A program made the translations under genes and the position numbers. This document shows, piece after piece, positions 45,666 to 55,071 of a stretch of DNA of 64,000 bases (its first letter is position 1; every line of letters begins with the position of its first letter). The DNA is from Candidatus Accumulibacter propinquus (GTDB taxonomy: Bacteria; Pseudomonadota; Gammaproteobacteria; Burkholderiales; Rhodocyclaceae). Below the pieces are notes generated by a model. That model saw nothing but the letters and a program-made list of their open reading frames with translations. It was not told where the DNA came from and did no database searches. Location: the NCBI GenBank assembly GCA_016714935.1, contig JADKBU010000002.1, positions 124,001 to 188,000 on the forward strand, given 5' to 3'.

Positions 45666-48221
45666 ATGTTAAATGGACTTGCACGTTATGAATTCAGCGA
45701 GCGGCTTGCCGATATCCTCGGGGAATCGCGTCGCGACCTGCGCTTTCGCGTCACGCTGATGGTCTCTGGCGGCCTGGTAGCGCCTGGGCCGCGTGGGCGG
45801 GGTTCACCGCCGGCAACGCCGCATTACGCGGCGCATCTGCTGATCGGGGCCATGGCTGCGCCACAACAGGCGCAGACGGTGGAGGCCATTCGTTGCTATG
45901 CAGACTTGCGGCCGACAGCGGTGGCAGCCGGCGGCAACACCCCGCGAGTACTGTTCGGCCCGGCGCTGGCGGCGGACGACGAGAATCCATCTGAATCGTC
46001 GATATCTCTGGACGGCCTGCCGTTCGGTGAGGCGCTGGCCGGCCTGCTGGAACTGGCGTGTGCCGAAGAGACGCGCGCGATTGTCGCCAGCGAGGTGTTT
46101 GGCGTGTGGATCAACCGTGGCTGCCCGGTTGCCTCGCTGCAGTTCAGCGCCTGCTGGCAGGGCCGGCGTGCGCTCGTCAGTCATACCTATGGCCTGGCCC
46201 CGGACGCAGCTCCGCCGGCCTGGCTTGACTCCCAACGTGGTGGCACGGTCGATCCCGGCCTGTTCCACTCCGTTTTCTTGCCGGTCCGCAAGCTGATCGA
46301 GATCGGTCTGCTCACTACCTTGTCCGATGACAGGAGTCGTCCAATGATCAACAAACTGGGCCACAAAGTGGCCGCCATCGCCAAAATGGCAAAGCTCGCG
46401 GCCAAGACGCCGCACGGAAGTCGCTGGGAGAAGCTCCTTTCGGCATTGACCGCCGTCCAGGCCTGGTCGGAGAAGGTGGATTCGCAGGAGAAGGGCCGCC
46501 TGCTGGAAGTGACGGGTTTCGGCTCCAATCCCGGCGAACTGCGCATGTATAGCTACGTCCCCGAACGGTTGCCGGCCAACGCGCCACTGGTCGTCGTGCT
46601 GCACGGCTGCACGCAGAGCGCCGCCTCGTACAACAAGGGCAGCGGCTGGTCGACGCTCGCCGATCGCTACGGTTTTGCGCTCCTGCTGCCGCAGCAGCAG
46701 TGGAACAACAACCCCCTGCGCTGCTTCAACTGGTTCAAGCCGGAAGACAACGAGCGCGACAAGGGCGAGCCGTTGTCGATCCGGCAGATGGTCGACCGGA
46801 TGTTGCACGATCATGGTCTCGATCGCCGGCAGGTCGTGACCGGTACTTCGTCGGGCGGCGCCATGACCACCGTCATGCTGGCGACCTATCCGGAGGTGTT
46901 CGCCGGCGGCGCCGTGCTTGCCGGGGTTCCCTACCGTACGGCCAAGGGCTTGCAGGAAGGGCTCGAGAGCATCTTTCAGGGACGTTCCCGATCAGCCGGG
47001 GAGTGGGGACAACTGGTGCGCGCGGCCTCGTCCCACCAGGGGCCATGGCCGAAGATCTCGGTCTGGCATGGTGACGCCGATACCGCCGTCAAGCCGGTCA
47101 ATGCCGAAGAAATCGTCAAGCAATGGGCCGACGTGCACGGCCTCGATGCGCAGCCGACGATCCAGATGACGGTCGACGGCCATTCGCGCCGGGCCTGGCA
47201 GGGGCCAAGCGGTGAAGAACTGATCGAGTCCTACACGGTACTTGGCATGGGCCACGGTGCCGCCCTCGATCCGGGCGCCGGGCCCCATCAGTGCGGTACG
47301 GCGGCGCCGTTCTTCAACGCGGTAGGGATTTCGTCCACGCACCGGATCGCCGATTTCTGGGGATTGCTCGCCGATCGACCGGTCAGAGCGACCGCTCCCG
47401 CCCAGGCCGAAACGGCAGCGGCGGCTGAGCAAGGAGGCCGTGGTGCCCGCGCACTCGACCGCGGCGAGCCGGGGTTCAAGGAACATGCCACGCGCGACAC
47501 CGAGCCGCCCCGTGGTTCAGCGGCACCGGGGCAGCGTGCCGCGGCCGGCCGATCCTTTGGGCTCGATGTCCATGGCATCATCTCCGCGTCGCTGGAAGCG
47601 GCTGGCCTGCTCAAGGCGGGCACCACGAACCGGCGCCCGGACAGTTCGGCGCCGCTGGGGATCGACGTTCCCGGGATCATTTCGACGGCACTGGAAGCGG
47701 CAGGCGTGCTGAAGGGTGTCGCGCAGCGTTCTGCTTCGGCGCATCCCGAAGCTGCGCTCAAGACCGCCGGCTGGGAAGGTGCGGGATGGGAACTGCTGCT
47801 CGAAGACCCGCGTGCATTTCGCGGTGGGCCGATGCTCTATGGTCACGCCGCATCGGGTGATCACGGTGCCCTCGGCGCACGCGTCCAGTCGATCTCACGG
47901 CGGATCAAACTCGGTCCGCAGCCGGAACTGAGCTACGTGCGACGCCTCGATCTCAGTGCCGGCGTCAATGATTACACCAGCGCGAGTTTCCGCGTCCTGA
48001 TCGACGGCATTGTCGTCGATGAAGTCACGGCGATCGGCATGGTGCACCAGGAGACCGAATGGCTACGCCAGGCGGCGATCGACCTGAAGCAGTTTGCCGA
48101 TCGCAGCGTCACGCTGACCCTCGAAGTGGCGGCTTGCGCGAACATCTACAGCACGGTTTACGCCAAGGCGTGGGTGGACCAGATCACGATTCACAATGCC
48201 GTCGATCTGGCTCACTGCTGA
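45666..48221 (+). CDS. PHB depolymerase-family esterase with N-terminal DNA-binding-like region and C-terminal beta domain
   Basis: 851 residues. Residues 1-80 look like a winged-helix module (VTLMVSGGLVAPGPRGRGSP). Residues 285-560 are a PHB-depolymerase/feruloyl esterase-type alpha/beta hydrolase with VLHGCTQSA, lipase box GTSSG (Ser395), HGDADTAV (Asp470 or Asp472) and GMGHG (His530). Two near-identical segments DVHGIISASLEAAGLLK (634-650) and DVPGIISTALEAAGVLK (667-683) sit in a linker before a C-terminal beta-rich domain. There is no signal peptide, so it may act on intracellular polymer. ATG 46344 with AGGAG upstream is an alternative start giving the esterase alone; it may once have been a separate gene. 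Confidence 0.75.
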   Translation: MLNGLARYEFSERLADILGESRRDLRFRVTLMVSGGLVAPGPRGRGSPPATPHYAAHLLIGAMAAPQQAQTVEAIRCYADLRPTAVAAGGNTPRVLFGPALAADDENPSESSISLDGLPFGEALAGLLELACAEETRAIVASEVFGVWINRGCPVASLQFSACWQGRRALVSHTYGLAPDAAPPAWLDSQRGGTVDPGLFHSVFLPVRKLIEIGLLTTLSDDRSRPMINKLGHKVAAIAKMAKLAAKTPHGSRWEKLLSALTAVQAWSEKVDSQEKGRLLEVTGFGSNPGELRMYSYVPERLPANAPLVVVLHGCTQSAASYNKGSGWSTLADRYGFALLLPQQQWNNNPLRCFNWFKPEDNERDKGEPLSIRQMVDRMLHDHGLDRRQVVTGTSSGGAMTTVMLATYPEVFAGGAVLAGVPYRTAKGLQEGLESIFQGRSRSAGEWGQLVRAASSHQGPWPKISVWHGDADTAVKPVNAEEIVKQWADVHGLDAQPTIQMTVDGHSRRAWQGPSGEELIESYTVLGMGHGAALDPGAGPHQCGTAAPFFNAVGISSTHRIADFWGLLADRPVRATAPAQAETAAAAEQGGRGARALDRGEPGFKEHATRDTEPPRGSAAPGQRAAAGRSFGLDVHGIISASLEAAGLLKAGTTNRRPDSSAPLGIDVPGIISTALEAAGVLKGVAQRSASAHPEAALKTAGWEGAGWELLLEDPRAFRGGPMLYGHAASGDHGALGARVQSISRRIKLGPQPELSYVRRLDLSAGVNDYTSASFRVLIDGIVVDEVTAIGMVHQETEWLRQAAIDLKQFADRSVTLTLEVAACANIYSTVYAKAWVDQITIHNAVDLAHC

Positions 48222-48233
48222 GGTCTGACGGCT

Positions 48234-48272
48234 CCACCGGATCCCCTGCCAATGTATTCGGGGCTCCGGTGG
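48234..48272. terminator. Convergent stem-loop between the esterase and enoyl-CoA hydratase genes
   Basis: CCACCGGA (48234-48241) pairs with TCCGGTGG (48265-48272); inside, CCCC pairs with GGGG. No T run. Placed between two convergent stop codons. Confidence 0.55.
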
Positions 48273-48291
48273 GTTATGTACGGCAAGCAGG

Positions 48292-49068
48292 TCAGCGGTT
48301 GGAGAACGAGGGTTTGCGCTTTTCGACGAATGCCGCCATGCCTTCCTTCTGATCTTCCAGAGCAAAAGCCGAGTGGAACGTGCGGCGTTCGAAGAGCAGA
48401 CCTTCGGAAAGCGAGCTCTCGTAGGAGCGGTTGATACACTCCTTGATCATCATCACGACCGGCAGCGAGAAGCTGGCGATGCGGGTGGCGGTGGACATCG
48501 CCTCATCAAGGAGCTTGTCGGCCGGGACGACCCGTGAAACCAGACCTGCACGCTCGGCTTCCGTGGCGTCGATGTTGCGCGAGGCGAGGCACATCTCCAT
48601 GGCCTTGGCCTTGGAAATCGCCCGCGGCAGACGCTGCGTGCCACCGGCGCCGGGGAGAATTCCCAGGCGAACTTCGGGCTGGCCAAATTGCGCGTTGTCG
48701 GCGGCCAGAATGATGTCGCACATCATCGCCAGTTCGCAGCCGCCGCCGAGCGCGTAGCCGGCAACAGCAGCAATCACCGGTTTGCGGCAGCTCTTGAGGC
48801 TGTCCCAGTTGCGGGTGATGAAGTCGCCCTTGTAGGCTTCCATGTAAGTCAGGGACTGCATGACGGTAATGTCGGCGCCGGCAGCAAAGGCCTTGTCCGA
48901 GCCGGTGATGACGATCGCGCCGATGTTTTCGTCGGCCTCGAAGGCGGCCAGAGCGCTGCCCAGTTCGTCCATCAGGTCATCGTTCAAGGCATTCAGTTGC
49001 TTGGGGCGGTTGAGAGTGATCAGGCCGACTTTTCCGCGCACTTCGGCGTTGATGTTGACATAGCTCAT
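48292..49068 (-). CDS. Enoyl-CoA hydratase (crotonase family)
   Basis: 258 residues, a normal short crotonase. Oxyanion-hole motifs KAFAAGADI and AVAGYALGGGCELAMMCD are followed by the acid/base pair region FGQPEVRLGILPGAGGTQRL with both Glu. It hydrates trans-2-enoyl-CoA to the (S)-3-hydroxy form in fatty-acid or butyrate oxidation. GGAGA precedes the ATG. Confidence 0.92.
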   Translation of the reverse strand: MSYVNINAEVRGKVGLITLNRPKQLNALNDDLMDELGSALAAFEADENIGAIVITGSDKAFAAGADITVMQSLTYMEAYKGDFITRNWDSLKSCRKPVIAAVAGYALGGGCELAMMCDIILAADNAQFGQPEVRLGILPGAGGTQRLPRAISKAKAMEMCLASRNIDATEAERAGLVSRVVPADKLLDEAMSTATRIASFSLPVVMMIKECINRSYESSLSEGLLFERRTFHSAFALEDQKEGMAAFVEKRKPSFSNR

Positions 49069-49200
49069 AAGGGAAATCTCCAGGTTCAGAGTGGATGGTG
49101 TCGAAATCCCGCCAATTGTCGCGGGATTTCCTTGCTGCGGTGATCGGAATCGGTGCTGGACATGCTGCTGCGCTTGTTGCGCCGGGGCTGGGTGACAAGC

Positions 49201-49244
49201 CGACGCGCCGGCCTGAACAGGTTTGCTGTCAGGCCGGCGCGTCG
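49201..49244. terminator. Perfect 16-bp stem-loop after the PhaC-like gene
   Basis: CGACGCGCCGGCCTGA (49201-49216) and its exact complement TCAGGCCGGCGCGTCG (49229-49244) enclose a 12-nt loop. It lies in the 245-bp gap between the PhaC-like stop and the enoyl-CoA hydratase start; probably the end of the former transcript. Confidence 0.6.
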
Positions 49245-49313
49245 TTTGCTCAAGGCAGGGGTGCAGGGGTCAGTGGTGCCGCGTCTTCAGTTCCCGAGGG
49301 ACTCGTGTGTCAA

Positions 49314-50780
49314 TCAGGAAATGTCGATCTGGAATTTGACCGGTCCGCGCGACGCTTTGCCGTTGGCGTCGGTAAAGGAGCCGGTGACCGGGGCCTTCTT
49401 GCCGTGCGGACTGGTCAGGATGGCCACGTGTCCGCCGAAGAAGGCGACCGACTCGAGACGGTCCCAACCTTCGAGGAACTTGTTGCCGGCGGTGGCGCAC
49501 GGTGGCGTGACAAGGTCGTCCTTGATCGCGTAGTTCTGGTACCACGGCACGTTCAGCTCGATCAGGTTCTTGATGTTCAGCGGCTGGTCGAACAGTTTCA
49601 CCGGCAGGGTCCCGTCGTTGGCGATCGGATCCTGGAAGGTGTGCGAACTCATGTTGGCAATTGCCAGCGGCAGGTGCACGCGTTCCTTGAGCAACCAGCG
49701 GAACAGCGCTGCCGGCGTCTTGCCGGGGTTCAGATCGGTGGCCCGATGCAGCGAAACCTGATCGAGCACTTTCACCAGCGGGGTTTCCCGGTCAATGGCG
49801 ACGAAGCGCATTCCCAGGCTCAGCAGGTAGCCGTTGGCGACCTTGTTACCGCTCGGCAGCGTCGTGGTGATGAAATCGTGGTGCATCGTCGGCATGCCGC
49901 TGATGGCGTCGCTGTAGGTGCCGTCAACCGGCGTCACGTTGGTGATCAGGGCGTCGCAGACATCGGTAAGTTTGCCCGACAGAATGTTCATCAGCGAGAT
50001 GTAACCGCCCTGGCAGGTGCCGTTCAGGGTGACTTTCTTGCCGTCGTTGAGTTCCATTGCCTTGGCGCACAGTTGGCGGGTCTGTTCGCAGTCCTGCTCC
50101 GGCGTCAGCGTCTGGACCTTCTCGTTCGTCATGATGTCCTTGACGACGCGGACGTAGGTGGGGATGCCTTCGTTGGCGAACGCGTGGCTGTAGCTCTTGC
50201 CCTCGAACGGCAGGAACGACAGGATGTGTACGCCCAGCATGTACGGCGGAATGAGGATGACAGGCTTCAGATCCTTGCGCACTTCGACACCGGCCTTCAG
50301 CGGCAGCACCTGGTAAAGCTCGAAGGCGTCGGTTTCATGGACCAGCTTGTAGTTCGGGGTGTTGAACTGGAAGCCGAACTCGTCGGCAATGGCCTCGATC
50401 TGCTCGTTGAAGTTCGAAACCGATTCCATGATTTCGGCTTCGCGACGCATGTAGCCACCCAGTTTCTCGCCATCCGCCTTCAGGACGGTGTTCAGGAACG
50501 CGCGTGTACCTTCCTCGATCTGATCGAAAGCGTAGTCGGCCATCTTGCCCTGCATGCCGGCCATTCCCTTGCGGGCCATGCCGACGTTGTGTTCGACGAT
50601 CTCGAAAGCTTCCAGCATGCTCAGCGGGTTGTCGCGCGCCGCGGTCATGGCAATGTGTGCGGCAATGAAGAGGTTGTCGTTGAATTCGCTGACTTCGCGG
50701 TTCGAGGCGCGCATCATCGCCAGCATGTACCTCCACCAACTCGTGGTGAAATCAGGCATTTCCCTTAGCAGTGCAAACAT
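49314..50780 (-). CDS. PHA synthase-like (PhaC-family) alpha/beta hydrolase
   Basis: 488 residues from ATG 50780 with GGAGG upstream. A helical N-terminal 140 residues precede an alpha/beta hydrolase core with VILIPPYMLGVHILSFLPFE, a PhaC-type box GTCQGG with Cys256, Asp in KDDLVTPPC and His in GGHVAIL. The Cys nucleophile points to the PhaC family, not to serine depolymerases. It lacks close likeness to the class I enzyme in this window and is longer than the class III subunit. Activity is not assured; a divergent synthase or a PHA-related transacylase is possible. Confidence 0.75.
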   Translation of the reverse strand: MFALLREMPDFTTSWWRYMLAMMRASNREVSEFNDNLFIAAHIAMTAARDNPLSMLEAFEIVEHNVGMARKGMAGMQGKMADYAFDQIEEGTRAFLNTVLKADGEKLGGYMRREAEIMESVSNFNEQIEAIADEFGFQFNTPNYKLVHETDAFELYQVLPLKAGVEVRKDLKPVILIPPYMLGVHILSFLPFEGKSYSHAFANEGIPTYVRVVKDIMTNEKVQTLTPEQDCEQTRQLCAKAMELNDGKKVTLNGTCQGGYISLMNILSGKLTDVCDALITNVTPVDGTYSDAISGMPTMHHDFITTTLPSGNKVANGYLLSLGMRFVAIDRETPLVKVLDQVSLHRATDLNPGKTPAALFRWLLKERVHLPLAIANMSSHTFQDPIANDGTLPVKLFDQPLNIKNLIELNVPWYQNYAIKDDLVTPPCATAGNKFLEGWDRLESVAFFGGHVAILTSPHGKKAPVTGSFTDANGKASRGPVKFQIDIS

Positions 50781-50814
50781 CTTCCAACCTCCAACAATTT
50801 ACGTCACTTAGAAC

Positions 50815-50838
50815 GGGCCGGCCCGCGGAGGCCGGCCC
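50815..50838. repeat. Perfect 9-bp inverted repeat upstream of the PhaC-like gene
   Basis: GGGCCGGCC (50815-50823), loop CGCGGA, GGCCGGCCC (50830-50838), 35 bp before the minus-strand start. It could be a leader hairpin or an operator. The 666 bp between this start and the ligase start at 51447 show no other convincing gene. Confidence 0.4.
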
Positions 50839-51446
50839 ACCGATTACCTTGGGCCCGCCATAGGAACGGATATGGGAGTTTCCATCGGAGACAACAATTC
50901 GGCTTGCCTTGGCCCGTTCCCAGTTGACATGCGCCAGTCCCGGAGCGCGCAGCCGGTGCCCGGCACCACGCCACAGGTCTGGCGATAGCCGTGACTTTGC
51001 GCCCCCGCTGGAAGTGGCTGCTGTGTACCTGGAGTCATGCTGGTGGAAGCGTCACGAAGAAACCGCGGCAGAAATCCCGGACCCGGGAAGGCCGGCGCGA
51101 GCCCTTTGCTCTGCCGGTCCTGGCTGGCATGGAATGGTCGCTCAACCAACCCGATCGAGCACGATTCCGCACCGCACAATGCATTCTACTCCTCCGCGCG
51201 GGAATTGTTTACTCTGCGGTGTGGTTCTCGAAAGGTTTATTTGGCACCTCCATCGAGCCGTGGGTAATGGCCTTAAATGGTGATCTGGAGGGTATGGTGG
51301 CGAGCTTCGCGGAACCGCCCGATACTCTTGGCAATGCTCCGCCGCTACACGGCGAAATTGGGTTGTATAGTAGCGCATTGTTGCGCTGCGATGCCGCCGG
51401 GCCGAGTCGGTGTGCGCCCGCAGGGATTCTTGGATGGGAGGAAAAA

Positions 51447-52976
51447 ATGCTGCAACTTGCAACGTTGGTCAGGCATCACTCGCAGTATCGGCCGCATCAG
51501 GTGGCTGTTGTCTTCGAGCAGGAGCGCCTGACCTGGTGTCAGTTTGCCATGCGCGTTGGCCGGTGCGCGCGCCTGCTGCAATGGCTTGGGGTGCGCAAAG
51601 GCGACCGGGTAGCGACCGTGTTGAGCAACTGTCGCGAGCTACTCGAAATATATTGGGCGGTTCCTTCGATCGGCGCGGTGCTGGTGCCGCTGAGTCCGCT
51701 GTTGATGGCTTCCGGTCTGGCCAGCCTGTTGCGGGATTCGGGTGCTGTTTGCCTGATCACGCAGCGCACGATGGCGCCGGTGCTCAGCCAGGTCCGCGAC
51801 GAACTGCCGGTCGAGCGTGTGTTGATGATCGATGGTTCGATCGGTGATTATGCCGACTACGCGGCTCTGCTCAAGACCCTTCCGGAGGAGTGGCCCGAGC
51901 CGACGTCGGTGAGCCGCGACGATCTGTTCAATGTCATGTACACCAGTGGGACGACCGGCCTGCCGAAGGGGATAATGCACAGCCATTTTGTGCGCGCGAT
52001 GTATTGCACGCTGTTTGCGTCGGCATGGCGGATGAGTCCGGAATCGGTGGTGTTGCACACCGGTGCGATCGTCTTCAACGGCGCCTTCGTGACGCTGATG
52101 CCCTGCTTCTATCTTGGTGCACGCTATGTCCTGCAGCGCCAGTTCGATCCTGACGAGGCGATTGAAATCATCGCCCGGGAGCGTGTCACGCACACCATGA
52201 TGGTGCCCGCGCAGATCATCGCCCTGCTCAATTCACCGCGCTTCTCGGTCGACAAGCTGGCGTCGCTGGAGATGATCCTGTCGCTCGGCGCACCACTTCA
52301 CCAGGAGCACAAGGACTTGCTCAATCGCTTGCTGCCCGACCGCTTCTACGAGCTCTACGGGCTCACGGAAGGGTTCTGGACCATTCTCGACAAGACGCAA
52401 TCGCTGCGCAAGGCCGGTTCGGTGGGTGCGCCGCCGTCCTTCTACACGATGCGTATCGTGCGTGAGGACGGCAGTGACGCCCCTCCAGGGGAAATCGGTG
52501 AAATCGTTGGTCGTGGGCCGTCGCTGATGTCCGGCTACTACGGTCGTCCCGACCTCACTGACCAGGCGATCCGTGGTGGCTGGTTGTTTACCGGTGATCT
52601 TGGCTACACCGACGGCGATGGTTACCTTTACCTGGTCGACCGCAAGAAGGACATGATCGACAGCGGTGGTGTCAAGGTTTACCCGCGCGACATCGAAGAG
52701 GTTGCCGCTCGTCACCCAGCGGTAAGGGAGGTCGCCGTATTTGGCGTCGTACATGAAAAATGGGGGGAGACGCCGGTGGCAGCGGTGATTCTTCGGCCCG
52801 ATGCGGTGCTCAGCGCCTCCGAGTTGCGTGACTGGATCAACGAGCGGGTCGGCGCACGTTATCAGCGCCTGCACGCGGTGCAGATCATGGACGAGTTCCC
52901 GCGCAACGCCGCTGGCAAGACGCTCAAACGTACCATGCGCGATGCCTACCAGTCGGGGCCTTCGGCCGCCGACTGA
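51447..52976 (+). CDS. AMP-dependent acyl-CoA synthetase/ligase
   Basis: 509 residues from ATG 51447, preceded by GGGAGG; the frame is open far upstream but without family match. Adenylation motifs are VMYTSGTTGLPKGIMHSH at about 165-180, YELYGLTE, TGDLGYTDGDGYLYLVDRKKD and the final catalytic Lys in PRNAAGKTLKR. The acid substrate is unknown; the position in a PHA locus suggests activation of short or medium acids to CoA esters. Confidence 0.9.
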   Translation: MLQLATLVRHHSQYRPHQVAVVFEQERLTWCQFAMRVGRCARLLQWLGVRKGDRVATVLSNCRELLEIYWAVPSIGAVLVPLSPLLMASGLASLLRDSGAVCLITQRTMAPVLSQVRDELPVERVLMIDGSIGDYADYAALLKTLPEEWPEPTSVSRDDLFNVMYTSGTTGLPKGIMHSHFVRAMYCTLFASAWRMSPESVVLHTGAIVFNGAFVTLMPCFYLGARYVLQRQFDPDEAIEIIARERVTHTMMVPAQIIALLNSPRFSVDKLASLEMILSLGAPLHQEHKDLLNRLLPDRFYELYGLTEGFWTILDKTQSLRKAGSVGAPPSFYTMRIVREDGSDAPPGEIGEIVGRGPSLMSGYYGRPDLTDQAIRGGWLFTGDLGYTDGDGYLYLVDRKKDMIDSGGVKVYPRDIEEVAARHPAVREVAVFGVVHEKWGETPVAAVILRPDAVLSASELRDWINERVGARYQRLHAVQIMDEFPRNAAGKTLKRTMRDAYQSGPSAAD

Positions 52977-53006
52977 CCGTCAGCGACGAGGCGCCTTCGT
53001 AAGAAA

Positions 53007-53032
53007 ATTCGGCCGCCTGTTGGCGGCCGAAT
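53007..53032. terminator. Convergent stem-loop between the ligase and class I phaC
   Basis: ATTCGGCCGCC-TGTT-GGCGGCCGAAT, 11-bp perfect stem with four-base loop, between two convergent stops. An A-rich flank precedes it on the plus strand, which gives a U-rich tail for the minus-strand transcript. Confidence 0.65.
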
Positions 53033-53040
53033 ACGGTTGC

Positions 53041-55071
53041 CTACTGCTGCAGAATGTAGGTTCCCGGGGCGTCACAGAGCGGCGCGTAGCCTTTCTCTGG
53101 CGCGCCCATCGGCGGTGCCGGTTCAGCGCCAGAGGAATGCCGTGTGAGCCACTCCTGCCATACCGGCCACCACGATCCCTGATACACCGGGGCCCTTTCT
53201 TTCCAGGTGTCGGCATCCAGGCAGCGTTCTCCCACGTGGCAAACGCTGAGTTGGTAGGATCGACGTGGGCGGCCCGGTTCATTGACGATACCAACGTTGT
53301 GCCCACCACTGGTCAGAACGAACGTCAGTTCGGTGGCGTCGCTCTGCAGGTGTAACTTGTACACAGAACGCCAGGGCGCGACGTGGTCGGCGCCGGCGGC
53401 GACGGCAAAGATCGGCGCATGGATGTTGCTGATCGAAATGGCGCGTCCATCGACCATGTACTTGCCCTGGAACAATTGATTATCTACATACAGCCGGCGC
53501 AGGACCTCCGAGTGTTGGCGGTAGGGCATGCGCGTGCCGTCGGCATTCCAGGCCATCAGGTCGAACATGGGTTCGCGGTGGCCAAGGTAGTACTCGCGCA
53601 CCATCTTCGACCAGATCAGGTCGGCCGACTTGAGCAACTGGAATCCTCCGGAGACCTGTTTGTGGTCCAGGTAACCCTTCTGCCACATCATGTCCTCAAG
53701 CAGGGTCACCTCGCTGGCGTCCATGAAGACGTTGATTTCACCGACCTCGGTGAAGTCGGTCATGGTGGTGAACAGGGTGACGCTGGCCAGGCGGTCGTCG
53801 CCGTCGCGGGCCATCGCGGCTGCGGCAATGGTCAACAGAATGCCGCCCAGGCAGTAGCCGACGGTGTGGATCTTGCGGCCCGGCAGGATGTCCGAGATGG
53901 CGTTGATCGCGGCCAGTGTTCCCAGCTTGCGGTAATCCTCCATGCCCAGATTCCGGTGTTCCGCACCCGGGTTCAGCCACGAGACCATGAATACCGTGTG
54001 GCCCCGATCGACGAGGTACTTGACCAGCGAATTGTGCGGCGACAAGTCCAGGATGTAGTACTTCATCATCCATGCGGATTGCATCAGAACCGGTTCGCGC
54101 TGGACAGTGTCCGTGCTTGGCGAGTACTGGATCAGTTCCATCAACAGGTTACGATAGACGACCTTGCCAGGTGTGACGGCGAGGTTTTCCCCGACCTTGA
54201 AGGCGTCGACCCCGGCTGGCTTCTCGTCGCGGAAGGAGCGGCGGATGTCCTCGCCATAGTACTTGGCGCCGCGCGCCAGATTGGCGCCGCGTTCGTTGCC
54301 GGTCGCTTCCACGATCTCGGGGTTCATGAATGGCACATTGCAGGGGGCAGTCATGTCCAGGATCTGCTTGGCGGTAAACCAGACTGCTGCCTCGCCGTGC
54401 TTCGAAACGCCGCGAATGCCGGTGGTGGCGTTATGCCACCATTGCTGGTTGAGCAGGAAGCCCTGGTAGATCACGTTGTACGGAAAGCGCTGCCAGCCCG
54501 GATGGTCAAAGCGATGGTCGCCGGGGAGAGGCTTGATGCAGTCTTCGGCATTGCCGGTGACCGCCGAGGAAAGCGCGTACGCGCCGAGGCGCATAGCCTT
54601 GCGGGCGGCCTTGGCGGCGAGTTGGAACTGTTTGCCGGGAGAGGCCGCCAGATGCACGGTCCAATCCAGATAGGCCATAGCCAGTGAAGCCGGCGAGATA
54701 CCACCGCTTAACTGACCGAGCGCGACATTGGTCATCCGGTCGATGTTTTCCAGGGCGTCGGAATCCAGCAGGTGGCGATCACCCAGACGTCGAGAGTGGT
54801 CTGCTCGCGGCGGCGACTCGGAGGGCGTGTTGGGCGTAGCCGCAGTCGCCGCCGCGGCGGCAATCGGCGGCGGCATGGCCGCTCCAGGGCTTGACGGCAC
54901 TGCCGTTACGGCAGCGGCAGTTTCGGCCGACGTGCTCGCCGGGAGTTCCGCAGTTTTCTTCCGGCGCGTAGCTCTGGGCCGGGCGGGCCGCTTTGCGGCG
55001 GCACCAGAATCGGATGTGGTCGCGGCGGGGGTGGCGGCCGGATCAAGGGGTTCTTTAAGCGTTTCGACCAT
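53041..55071 (-). CDS. phaC: Class I poly(3-hydroxyalkanoate) synthase PhaC
   Basis: 676 residues from ATG 55071 with GGAGA upstream. The N-terminal 95 residues are an Ala/Pro-rich tail with a basic patch (KRPARPRATRRKK). The synthase proper shows FNVIYQGFLL-like PYNVIYQGFLLNQQWW, YYILDLSPHNSLVKYLVD, the box GYCLGG with Cys407, Asp562 in GADHVAPW and His591 in SGGHNVGIVNEPG. It polymerises (R)-3-hydroxyacyl-CoA into granules. The length exceeds typical class I enzymes (about 590) because of the tail. Confidence 0.95.
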   Translation of the reverse strand: MVETLKEPLDPAATPAATTSDSGAAAKRPARPRATRRKKTAELPASTSAETAAAVTAVPSSPGAAMPPPIAAAAATAATPNTPSESPPRADHSRRLGDRHLLDSDALENIDRMTNVALGQLSGGISPASLAMAYLDWTVHLAASPGKQFQLAAKAARKAMRLGAYALSSAVTGNAEDCIKPLPGDHRFDHPGWQRFPYNVIYQGFLLNQQWWHNATTGIRGVSKHGEAAVWFTAKQILDMTAPCNVPFMNPEIVEATGNERGANLARGAKYYGEDIRRSFRDEKPAGVDAFKVGENLAVTPGKVVYRNLLMELIQYSPSTDTVQREPVLMQSAWMMKYYILDLSPHNSLVKYLVDRGHTVFMVSWLNPGAEHRNLGMEDYRKLGTLAAINAISDILPGRKIHTVGYCLGGILLTIAAAAMARDGDDRLASVTLFTTMTDFTEVGEINVFMDASEVTLLEDMMWQKGYLDHKQVSGGFQLLKSADLIWSKMVREYYLGHREPMFDLMAWNADGTRMPYRQHSEVLRRLYVDNQLFQGKYMVDGRAISISNIHAPIFAVAAGADHVAPWRSVYKLHLQSDATELTFVLTSGGHNVGIVNEPGRPRRSYQLSVCHVGERCLDADTWKERAPVYQGSWWPVWQEWLTRHSSGAEPAPPMGAPEKGYAPLCDAPGTYILQQ

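Noticed and set aside
49095..50768. 557-codon plus-strand frame opposite the PhaC-like gene
   Set aside because: Antisense shadow; the minus strand has a good start site and the Cys box.
50991..51446. In-frame upstream extension of the acyl-CoA ligase
   Set aside because: No family similarity, and a strong ribosome-binding site directly precedes ATG 51447.
53383..54687. 434-codon plus-strand frame opposite class I phaC
   Set aside because: Antisense shadow with no motif.
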